Assembly: GCA_026874595.1 (NCBI GenBank)
Contig: CM049313.1
Location: 44,050,659-44,114,658 of the forward strand
From: Sipunculus nudus
Taxonomy: Eukaryota > Annelida > Sipuncula > Golfingiida > Sipunculidae
Reading direction: 5' to 3'
Length of the DNA: 64,000 bases
Position numbers and translations under genes: made by a program. The notes under the pieces are model-generated. The model saw only the letters and a program-made list of their open reading frames with translations. It did not search any database and had not been told where the DNA came from. Below, piece by piece: positions 20,744 to 32,500 of the stretch. The number at the start of each line of letters is the position of its first letter. Position 1 is the stretch's first letter.

Positions 20744-23700
20744 TGCTAATTTATGTAACTTGCCAAATCTGCTTGGATCTGATAAATTTAACTCTATACT
20801 GGTCAGGTTCTGATTTGACCATTCTTTTGTATGTCTTAGACAAAATTGATTTTTCTGTGAATAAAAAAAATGTAAACCATAAAATGACACAAATACCATG
20901 TTTCATCTCCTTTGGACCTGTTTTGAATTTATAACTATCTCTCCAAATACTGTTTTTGTTATATATTTTTGAAAAGACCATTTAAAACATGTAACTCTAA
21001 AGCTGTCTGTCAAAAAATGAATTTTTAAATATGTTCGTCCTGTAAAATTTATGGCCCTCAGACTCTATGTTTTGATGCTTTTGGTTTTATCTAAAACATG
21101 CTGAATTACAGACCAAAGGGGACTGTTATTGTCACCATTCACCTAGTCTAAAATTGGTAATCTTACCACAAAATATGATCCTTATTGCAGTGCATTAGAC
21201 AAATATTTAGGCTGGGTTTGTTTCATAAAAATTCAACACTAAATTGATTAAAATAACATAAGGGACTTGTTCACCAACACCTGCATCAGAAAAAACATGT
21301 AATTGAGACAGGTAAACCTATCAGTAAAACTTTTTTTTAGTTGTTTATTCTCCCTAGAGTATCAGGCAACTACTACCTTTAATTGGTTCTCTAGTTGGGA
21401 AGGGGTAATCATACTCAGTTATGGCACCAGTAACACAGGGGGGTACACTGTTAAAATGTGTGCTGCAAAGTACATGTACTTGTCTTGTCCCTAATTAGAG
21501 CTACCATCTGAGTTTAGAAGCTGGTCCTTTGCCCCTTTGCCTGAAGGGTAGTTTCCCCAGTAAATTGTGTTTTGCTGCTCCACTTTATCAAAAAGCAAGA
21601 ATAAACATTTGGTTTGGTTTACAAATATTGACTGTAGCCTTCATTGGCAAATGTATTGATTATACCAGATATGCCTGGGCCTAAATTCTCCAGGCAGCAC
21701 TCAGAATATTAATAGCCAGATGGACAGTCACCTTTAAATGAATGAAAAAGATAAAATAACAAGCAGATATAGTGAAACAAAACAAATTTTCTTTTTATAA
21801 CATTGAATTTTGACCCCCTTGGAATATAGATGAAAATAATGATATAAGGGCAACTTTTTAATCATGCAGTTTCTCTGTCATCCTCTCATGAAATACTGAT
21901 ACTTAATATTGATAATCAAGTCAAATTTGAATATACTTTTTTTCCTATTCTCTCTTTGTCTCTCTCTCTCAAAGTAGCCCCCTCCCTCCCAGAAACTACA
22001 GATCCCCTTCAGCCAACTCCCAGCCCCCATTACAGAGGAAAAAAGAGCCCCTCCCGGAATATCATAAATTTTCTTTTTTTCTCTCTCTCTCTCCCTTTCT
22101 CTCTCTCTCTCTCTCAGCAAAATAAGTTCCACTATGTCACTATAAGCAGTTATTAGTCCTCTGGTGACAGCAGCTCATGATGATTCAGAGATTTCTAGAT
22201 AATAATATGGAATAACTCACATTTCCATATGAGAAAATCTTGTGCTTCATTCATGAACAATTAAGTACTGCTTCCACACAATTCTGTTATGTTATACCAG
22301 ACTCATGTAATATAAATGTGTGATTAAAGGGTATTTTGTCACCCATTATTAACTGATGTATAATAAATGTTATTGCAATAACCATAATGGCCATGTATGA
22401 TGACTTCCTCATACTGAACCTGGTTTTATTAGTGACTTAATAAGGATATATTTGATATGAATTTTTGAAGTGTCACCGTTGATTAATTATGAAATCTGGA
22501 GGAAGCAGGTGAACTCAGACAAGGGCCATGTTCAAAGCCTGTACTTTTCACTGTTTACTTCATCTGGGGAAATCAGCACCATTGTAGGAAGCCACTGTCA
22601 GTTTTATCTGTTGTTTTCAAGTGAGTGCTTTCATTAATAATTGTGTAAGACTGTTACTGACCTTGTCTTCTGTCAGCTATACACAATTTATTGGAGTCAC
22701 AAGGAGCAAATGGTCTTTTTGTTGGACATAGCACTGTGATAAATTGAAGAAATCTGCTGTTAAATAGTGACTAGGCATTTTCATGGAGTGTCAGTATTTT
22801 ATACTAGGTGCTGAGTTCTTAAATTTTAATATCCCATTTTCTTCCAGGATAAAGCTAAACAATTGATTTCATACTTATAGCAGATCTGTTGTCTGAAGTT
22901 GTTTCAGTATGTTCAAATAAATTGTGCAGAACAGATTGAGGGTATTTGCAGGATGTATTTGTTGTATAGGTAGTATTTAAATCAATATTCTGAATATTTA
23001 TTTTTTTCCCGTGGAAAGTGTGTCCAGGGGCCTGTACTCTATGGACAGTATGTCAGGATACATCCATAACACATTAAGTGTTTCAAACACAACAACATAA
23101 ATAACCTTGATATATAATTTCTGAATATTCACTACATATATAGCAACTTGTTTGAACTCCTCAATACAATCAAGTTTTCATTTTTATGGTATTATCAATG
23201 TACATAAAAGAAATGTGCATTAATATCTTATTGTAATGACACTCAAAATATAAAATGCTACACTAATTGCAGTTGCTGTATATATACCCAATTTATACAG
23301 TCGTAACAGTCCATATATACTGTTAGTGTATATAATATATTCCAGTCATGCTGGTAAGCGAAAATACAGCATAGTTTGTGCATAATAGTTTACTGTGTGT
23401 GCTGTTGGCATTATAACAGTTCTATATAACATACCTTGCATGAATGAACAGCACAAGAGAAATACTTAAAAAATCATATGTAGAGTCAGTTTATAGTTAT
23501 AAATATATATGAAGCAACCGTGTAAGCTCATCCTAAAGTGGTTAGTACAGTACTACAGCCAGGCTAGTGTACAAAGAAATTGATAAGAGTCATACTTGGC
23601 AAGTATGTTAAGATCTGAATATAAACCAAACTCAAGATAATATACAGAAAACATTCCTATGAATACTATATATTAAAAATAAAGTACAACCATTTGTATG

Positions 23701-24135
23701 ATATTTAATCTTTTTAGAGAAAATACATCTAAATATTCTATATCTGCAAGTTTATCACCACTTTGCCTTTAAGCAAGCAAGCAGTTTAATATTTAAACCT
23801 TCACTGCAATCAAGTGGACTAAATTTATTATATTCACTATAGCAGTGATCAGAATTTGAATCTGATACCCTCCTCCCCGTCTGTCTCTCTGTCTCTCTCT
23901 CTCATATGGATGATAATATTTGTACAGCAGTCCCAGACAGAAACAAAGTTGATCCAGAGCCAAATATGGATGCAATACACTTGTCCTGACACGTGGTGTC
24001 AGCATATGGTACTGCAAAACAGGCAGACCACCTTGAGAAGAATTATTTGTTCCAGACCAGTATGTGCTGTATAAAGCCTGTCTAGGTGATTTTTAGGGCC
24101 TAAAAGTGTTTGATAATATTATAATACAGTACAAA
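20744..24135. other. Non-coding stretch with CT microsatellites
   Basis: No gene recognised. CT-rich tracts are at about 21952-21972, 22079-22116 and 23880-23903. Everything else is AT-rich unique-looking sequence. Confidence 0.5.
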
Positions 24136-24312
24136 CAGTAAAGCCTCCCTTAGCAACCACCTTGGTTCATTTACCACCTCAAAACGACAACCACTTTTTA
24201 CAAGTCCTGATGCTCATTTGCTCTTAATATAAGCCCTTTCCTAGACAACCACTTATAAATGTGACCAGTTTATTGAGATCCTGATGGTAGTCTGAATTTT
24301 AAGGTTTTACTG
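24136..24312. mobile_element. Tigger-like MITE, copy A (177 bp)
   Basis: The ends are CAGTAAAGCCT and its inverted match AGGTTTTACTG, with TA following the right end (the left TA has decayed). CAACCAC-type words inside match the usual Tigger/pogo terminal sequence (CAGT.AAACCT...GACCAC). Confidence 0.6.
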
Positions 24313-25321
24313 TATCAGCGAGGTAGGTTTTAAATATTATGAATAGATCAGAATATCTTACACAGCCTGGACATACCCTCACCTAAACCATTTTTCAGTC
24401 ATGCACATATGGAATTGCTAAATCAGTTATTATAAGCAGGGAAAAATGACATGGGTAAGAAGCTAGCTGACACCTGGTGACCATCATTATCTAACTTTTC
24501 AGTAACCTTCTCTCAGCTAGAAACAAAGCTATAAAAGGGAGAAAATAGGCCAGAGCTTTACTTTGACAAGACCAAAACAGGGCCAAGCCAGCTCCCTCAA
24601 CAATGCCAAAGTTGATAGTTATGGGCTTTTTTATTTATTTTCGTCCATTTAAAAGAGGAAATTTAGAAACAGTAGAGGTGAGACAGCCTAAGCTATAATT
24701 TTGTAGATGTCACTCCAAGCCACGCATAAAAGTTTCCAAGACTCATGATCTACTGGGCAGCTCCAGATGAGAAATAGTAGGAGCCAGTAGGGCAGCAGCA
24801 CCCACACACTATCAATGATGAATGCCTTAATTATCTTCATCAGCTTACAGCTAGAACTATCCGTAATCATGTGTCTTAATTAAGGAAAGCATATTTCCCA
24901 ATGTATCAGAAGAGAATTTTACCACCTTTGCCTCTGCCCTTGTAATATATCATGGGGAAAGATTGTAAAATAAAAGTTTGATTTGCTTACTGTTCATTCA
25001 TAAACTGTAGCTTATGCTTCCGTAATGGTACAATTACACCAGAGAGGCAGGGTAATCAGACTAAGCATTTGCAGGAGCAGTAGAAAATTTTTAACTTCTA
25101 GTAAGGCCACACAAACCAATTTATTGTTCTATAGACTCTGGGAATAAAAAATGTGTTGTGATCGAAAAGTTTTTTCCCCTTTTTTTTCTATTACCGGTCG
25201 AGACACAATTCGTGGAATTTTGCCAGTTTGCCAAGAAAATACAAAATTTTGCTTCAAATGTTGAACTTGCGTATATGATTAAGACAAAATTTAGTCTCTA
25301 GTTCCATACCTTAAAGAATTC

Positions 25322-25400
25322 TTCATAAGGAATCGAGGCAAGAGCTCAAAATAGCAACACTACACAGGACATGCTCATCATTTGCAAAATTAAAATTAAA
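25322..25400. repeat. Dispersed repeat fragment, also at 9-85
   Basis: AAGGAATCGAGGCAAGAGC...CATCATTTGCAAAA here matches AAGGAATTGAGGCAAGAGC...CCTCATTTGCAAAA at about 12-75. Only these short pieces are shared, so the family is undefined. Confidence 0.5.
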
Positions 25401-26049
25401 ATGAGCTGTGAAAAAAAACAGAAAGCTGTTACTTCATTGTAGTGAATGTACACATATACATGTATGTCAGTCAAATACATATATACATACAGCTGTCAAT
25501 GATAAATATGAGGCTCTTAAGTACTACCTGAATCCTTTACCCTATAATTTGCATTTTCTTTGTACATACACCTCATGCTATTCCAATATTATCAACTATT
25601 TTACTATTATGTTGTATACATCTATAGAAGGAATAAAGTATATATACTATAGTTTAATTAGGATGAAAGGCTCAAATTCTTTTATAATGAACCAACTGGG
25701 GCAGTAATATTCCAAGGATATTATATAGGCAAATTTAATATTATATTATGGCAAGGCAAGACTAATCATATACTTTTAAAGAAAGTTATAATTTTACAAT
25801 TCCTGTAAACTTCATGTGCCATAGATTTCTTGAAAATGTACACCAGATGTACAACAACATTGACTTCGAAAAATGTTTCATAAATGGACTGATGGACATG
25901 TATGTCATGCAGTAGCCAAATTAAAATGGAAAACAATATGAAAAACATGTGTGGTATCTACTTATGTACATCAGGAGAAAAACCAAGAAATATAAAGTCT
26001 TCTCCATTGTGTGCAGTGCTGTTAATTAAGTCATGAAAGGCAGCTTCTC

Positions 26050-26310
26050 ACTCAGTTGTATTGAGAATCCTTTTGCATCAGCAGCTTTTCAGTTTTATCA
26101 TAAGGAGAACTCCTTGGCATCTCTCTCAGTGCCTTATTTTATGGAACGACAGCTTTTCCTTTTTATGGTGTGATGGGAGTACTTTTCTCAGTGCCTCAGA
26201 GTATTAGTACCAGTAATCCACCACTCTTAATACCTCTTAATTCATGCTCATGCTGTTTTTCACTTTTATCTTATGGGAAGCCATTTATTTTTCTCAGTGC
26301 TTCAAGTTTA
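26050..26310. repeat. Three diverged ~65-bp units overlapping the lectin stop codon
   Basis: Three units each contain CAGC/GCTGTTTTTC-like, TTTTAT...TATGG and TCTCAGTGCYTCA/TTA-like blocks. The last TTTCTCAGTGCTTCAAG lies at 26290-26306 and covers the final Lys-His-stop codons of the lectin gene on the - strand. Confidence 0.45.
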
Positions 26311-26541
26311 TTTCACAAACAAAGTTGATGCGTTTTTTACGGCAGTCCCAGTTATCCCATCGCTGACTCCCTTCGGCTGTATAATACACACAGTGCTTAT
26401 CATTGGACTTGTAGTGAGGTTCTGGTTTATTCGGAATCCAGTAGTCCAGCTCCACCTTGTTACCTGAGCCCACCCAGGTCCAGTCACCGTCCTGTTGCAA
26501 ATCATTCCCTCCTGTCCACAACCATGGACTCTTCCAAAAAG
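26294..26541 (-). CDS. Lectin exon 3: second half of the C-type lectin domain
   Basis: The acceptor TATTTTCCAG lies just above 26541. The exon starts CT, completing G|CT (Ala), and reads FWKSPWLWTGGND...WIPNKPEP...DKHCVYYTAEG...WDNWDCRKKRINFVCE, ending LKH and TGA. The LWTGGND ('WIG'-type) motif, Cys312, Cys328 and Cys337 define the lectin core. An AATAAA lies only about 5 bases after the stop and seems too close to be the real polyadenylation signal. Confidence 0.9.
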
Positions 26542-29500
26542 CTGGAAAATATAAAAAAAAAGTTGTTAATCAGTGGTAAAATATAGATTATTAGGGGTCA
26601 CAATATTCTAAAGAACCATAAACAACTGTGTCTCAGTATATTGACTTGTAATTGATGGAGGGGATGGTTATATCTATTTTTGTCGGACTGTTTTTATTAG
26701 TGTCTGTTCCAATATTAAACCACACCCCGAGGCAGTGGAAATCTTGCGCTTCTAAAGAAGCTACTGATTTTCCCATTGCCTGTTTTGACTGTTTATGATA
26801 CATTTAGATACTAGGTGGTGGGTTGAGTCTGGCAGCCAACCAAATGCCAGTTTAAAAACACTCAACAGACATCATGGCTATGGCCATAGCTGCGCTTTAA
26901 GTGCGCTTCAAGTGCACCCAAGTGGTTACTCTTATTAAAAATTAGTCAAATTTTAATTGTTCCCTCTACGTTCTCCCATCATTGACTCATTCGATTATGA
27001 CAATACAACTATGTTAGCCTATCCATTAATCCGTTTGCCAGCAAAATGGAAACCAGCCGGGTTTGAATTACAGCTCACTGGCCGGGCATCCTATGTACAC
27101 AAGGACCTGTGAAAACCACGTGTAAGGCCATTATCTCAGAGCCTGTTGCCTGTTCAAACAGTTGCCGGGGCGATTAGCTGTCACTCAAAACAAAAAGAAC
27201 AACATTGGTGTGTGTATTCCTCGCTTGACTGGTAAACCATTTTGTCTTCCAGCACAGGGTCTCATCTGATTGGACCAAAATACAGTGCTCCCCTATGGTG
27301 TAGTCATTCAGGATATGAAGTCAAAACAAACAGTGCTTACGATATAGGTAATAGGCCTGTAGGTAAAGTGCTGTGTAAAGAGCATAATGTTAAATATAGA
27401 GAAGGGTCTCAAGGTAAGGAACTGGTAAAATTGGTAGAGTTTGAATAGGATGAAGATGGAGGATTCATTCATGTGTACATTTCCACTAACAAAATATTGA
27501 AAAAGTAGGTTAATTAAGTGTTTTGAGTGGCATTTTGTTGACTTTGTCATGAAGTCACGAAGCACAGCATCAGTTGATCAAGTTTGTTTGAGATTTTCAT
27601 TGAAACTTGTTTGAAAAGTTGTTGAAGTCTTGAAGCATGTAGTTATGTAGTCATCAGAGCTGGTGGAGGTGTGTGCTCTCAGCGCTTTCTAATTTCTACT
27701 GACAAGTGATGCTGCCCGATGGGGTAACCGAAGGCTATCTATCTACTATTAACCTATACAGATACTCAAAATAACACCCCATATTTTGTCTTTCCTGACT
27801 TCTTGCGAAGTTTACTCTGGCACTACACTGTTATTTTGTCTGGTAGTCTTTCACAGACTGACAGAAGATACTGTCACCGTGGGTATCCTTACTGTTCAGC
27901 TGTGGCCATGATCATTATCCTTTGAAACACTTGTCACTGCTCCTTACTGGTGGCATTGGGACAGCAGTTGTGGTTGACACTGTATACAATGGATGGCTAA
28001 TATCCATATCAGGTACCAAATGGAAACATCTGTATCAAGCCACATTTGGCTTAAACAAGCTTTGTTCACATGGACAGAAGTAACAGATTAATGCTGTGCC
28101 CCTGATAGTGGATAATTTTGATGGTTTTCTCAAATGCTGCTGTACTATAGTGTATCTCATCATGGATTTAGCCCATGATTCCCTTTATTATCTGATATAG
28201 TATCATTCAATAAGTTACAGCACAGGGTCATTACAATATTGTCACTAACTACCATAAATCACACAATACATTGTTTGTAAACTAGATCTATTAAGATAAT
28301 GCACAAACATATTTTTGTCATTTTCTTCTTTACAAGATTGTACCATTATCCAAATTAAGCATTCTAGTCTGTCACAGGCTGCGCTTTTCTCCTGAATTTT
28401 TGGTCAATGACTTATTCTTTCACCAGGCCTATTGTTATATTCTTAGTGACATATATAATTCTTGATTCAGTCATTAATTCTAGTTTTTTCTTGTCCCCTC
28501 AGTATTTTTTTCTGTATCATTGTTCTGTACCATCTGAAAAAAATAGTTTTGTTTGCCATCATTAAAGGAGGAAAAACTTCTGTAAATACTCAGAATCAGT
28601 ACAGCCTACGTGGTTACATCTGGAGACTCATCACAGACAATGCTGGAAGAAAATTAGTGCCCTTGAGAATGAAGTCCCATGCATGATGCAAGTTCCAACA
28701 ATATCAATGGGAAATTTTGTGTATCCCCATGTTACAATATCAGTTATTGTGTGATGCGGAGCATTTATATGCTTTATATTTAATGATGACTGTAGCTCCA
28801 TTTACACCAAGAGACCTGGCTCGACCTAACTAAATCTAGCTTCACCACATTTCATCTTGTATTTTCACTATACCCACCACTATGTCTAGACCCACCGTAA
28901 ACTGTTGATCTAGTTTAGACCACTCTAAAACAAATTCTAGCATTTTTGGCCTGGAGCTAGCACATTTGGGGAATCCAGACCTGTCTAGATCTTGTTATGT
29001 AAATGGGGCTTATGTCTCCAATCAGACGTGTATAAATTATTACCCTCAAGTGGCTGATAGGTTTTGTCAAAGCGTTGTTTTTTACAGATACTTTGGCAGA
29101 AGTCCCTTTGTTTGTTTTATCGTAAAATGTCAAGGTGCTGTATGCCAGTATGTAGACTTCTTTTAACTTTGTCCTGAACATTGGCTGTTGGCAAACAGGT
29201 AGAACACCTGTGTGAATTAAACATTGACTGCCAAGACACCTCCACCAAAAACAGGCGCACCCTCATTCTCATTCAGGTGCTAATTGAATTCAGACTTCTC
29301 AGTTTCATATATCATATTTCTTATCTTTAACTACCCTTGTCCATCCTTTAAAGCAAACATAGCCATACACTCCTGAGGCAGCAGAAATCTTGCGCTTCTA
29401 AAGAAGCACCTGATTTTCACGCTGCCAGCTGTGACCGTTTATGATATATTTAGACACCAGATGGCAGTTTGTTGTCCGCTGAAATAAACGTGCGTATGAT

Positions 29501-32500
29501 GTGACAAGCAGCCAATCAGATGCCAATAAACAAACACTCAACAGGCATCCTGGCTCTGCCCAAAGTTGAGCTTCAAGCGCAGCTTGATGAGAGTACTTGG
29601 TCGAATTTAAATTGCTCCCTCTGCATTCTCGCATCATCGACTGATTCGATTTTGACATTATGACTGAGTTAGCTAAGCTATGTATCTGCTGTCTGCAGAA
29701 CTGATACCAGCCAGCAAGGTGTACATGCAGTTTTTGTTGTTATGTTTGTTTGAATTACAGTTCATCGGCCGAGCACACTATGTCCCCAAGGCCCTAAGCA
29801 AATCACGTCTGGGGTAATTCTCTCTTAGCCTGTAGCCTGTTCAGATGGTTACTGGGGCGATGAGCTGTCACTCAAAATGAAATAAACATGATTGGCTCCG
29901 TGTATTCCTCGCTTGGCTGTCTTCCAGCACAAGGTCTCATCTGATTGGACAAAAATACAGGCTCCCCTCTGGTGTAGCAATTCATGATACGAGGTCATAA
30001 CAAACAGCGCTTACGATATAGGTAGTGGCCTGTAGGTAAAGTGCTGTGTAAAGAGCTTAACATAGCCAGACAAAGATATTAGTCATTGCCAGTGGCTCTG
30101 CTATTCTTATTTAAATTAGTCCAAGCTTATGCATTCACTACAGTGTCATAATGTTTGTCTTTTAATTATCCCAAGTATCATAGCAAGTGTAGCCTGAAAA
30201 AGATTTTGGTTGTCATCATTAAGAAAATTTATTGTGAAAGTATCCAGACAAAGATATTAGTCTTTGTCATGACCTCTGTTATTCTTATTTGATAAGGCCA
30301 AGGTTATGCATTCACTAGTGTCTTGATGTTTGTTTGTCTTTTAACTGTCCTTGACAGATACATTTAAAAATTCACTTGCGGATTTAATATAAATACTGTA
30401 CTACAGCAAGGAAGAAATGGTTCCTTTTGACCCAGATATGTTGGATATTAATCCACATTTGGATCTTTTTGTCCAATGGTTACTGTTGGTCTCTTGCAAG
30501 CATGCCCTAGCGCCAGCATTTGATTTATGATATGCTGAAATCAAGGAGGTTAGTAGCACAACACTCTGTGTTGTTGATGAGCAAAGTCCTGATCAAGTAC
30601 TAGCAGTTCTTGAATCCTAAATTATTCTTGTTTAATGTTATATTAAAAAAAATGTGTCTCCTGCAGCTCATGTGATTGACAGCCAAGTTGTGTCAAGTCC
30701 AGAAATAGGAGAAGTCACAACACAGATGGAGTTTACACTTAGGTTTTTACATTCACATTCAACAATAGAAACATGCTGTCTTCAGATTCAAACCACCCCT
30801 TCCACAAAGTTTCAATGCAAGAGCTCATTGGTCAGATATGTTTACTATTTGACTACAATGATACCTAGTGCTAGGTGAAGCCAGATCTGACAGGCACTGG
30901 ATACTGGATAGTCTGCATGTGGACCTTCCCATTTAAAGATTATGCCCTCCTGCACCAGGCCATGGGCTGGGCTGTGCAACTGGTATTGCAATTCCCCAAT
31001 AAAATGTTTACAGAAAACCAAAAGAGGTGGAACAGTATTGATGTGGAACGTTTCTGTCTTTACTAATCAGCATTCCATTTTGTATTCATTTGTTTTAGCA
31101 ATGCTTTATTTAGTGTCCTGTTTTATCACTACCCAAGTGATACTAATAGTTAGGGAATCAACAGAGTGAATTCACATTTCCCAGTGGTTGCTTTAAATCA
31201 CATGTTACAGCCTTAACAGATGCATTAATTTTCATTATCTGTATCCACCTATAATCACTTTAGAATTGGTTATACAGAGGCCAGAGAAACCTTGGGACAG
31301 TCCAGGGACTTGCTTTTACATAATTAACAGGGAGTCAATGTTGTTCACAGTATTTGCGTAATTACTTGTTCCTTCTGTAATTAATAATCAAAATAATGTA
31401 TTTACCAGTTGTTTTAATTACAGGTTCTGTCTATACGTGTTGGACAAGGAGGCAGTATTTACTAGTGGTTCTTTATTTACGTGTTCCTTTTATGTATAAT
31501 CAACAAGGGGGCTGTGTTTTTATCAGTGTTTGTTCAATTACAGGTTGATTCAACTCTCATAAACAAGGAGGCAACTTTTTTCAAAGCAGTATGTTTAATT
31601 ATTTGGTCTGTCTGTACCTAATTAACAAGTGCTCTGCAATTGATTTGTCAAGTCAAGATAACAAGTATAATAGATAGGATTACCAAGAAAATGAATCTTG
31701 TATAGATAACTAAAGAATGAATTTTGAATTCTCTTATAAATTCACAGATTTGGTTGAATAGAATATTTAGATGGCCAATATATGAATTAATGACACATTT
31801 GAAATCAGTTGGAATGGTTAAGAAGTTCATGTTTGATGTGTTCATGTGGCTATGTTCCACTGCAGAGACCCTAATCTCATTACACCGGAGACTGAAGTCA
31901 TGATGGATGCTGCATGTTGATGTCCTGGTCCAGCTATACAGTTATAATTCCCATATTGCCCTAAAACAAAGCATACTTAACCTTGGTAAACATAACCCAA
32001 GGAACATGTACACACTCCTGTACAATTACCTGACAGTTGTACTGTTTGCCAGATAATATGTACAGGCAATATCCACACCATAACCATCTGTTATGGAATG
32101 TACAATACATTATTGGTAATTAACCAGCCTTAACTGTCTACTATATCGCAACTAGTGTTCATGCCAGAATAAACTCAGAGATAAAGACAGATATGAAATG
32201 TCCCAGGCTCCAGTCATCTTGCCCTTCTTTTGGACAGGAGGAAGATTTGTGTGACTAACGGTATGTAATGGTTGTCTGAAATGTTGACTTCTTCAGTAGG
32301 TATAATCTTGTTATATCCAGGTAAATATGTATTGGCTCTATTTTTGCATTCCTAAACCAAGAAGATCATTTTCAAATTATAAAGACTACATTCCTTTATG
32401 TCCTTACTCTTTGTTTCATAATGGATGTTTTGTTTCCAGGGTGAATTCACATCTTAATTATAATTAATGGTGGCCCCACTCCACACATGTAATGAAATCC

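Noticed and set aside
27240-27448. 68-codon frame as a gene
   Set aside because: It lies mostly inside the 0.7-kb interspersed repeat and is not kept open in the second copy.
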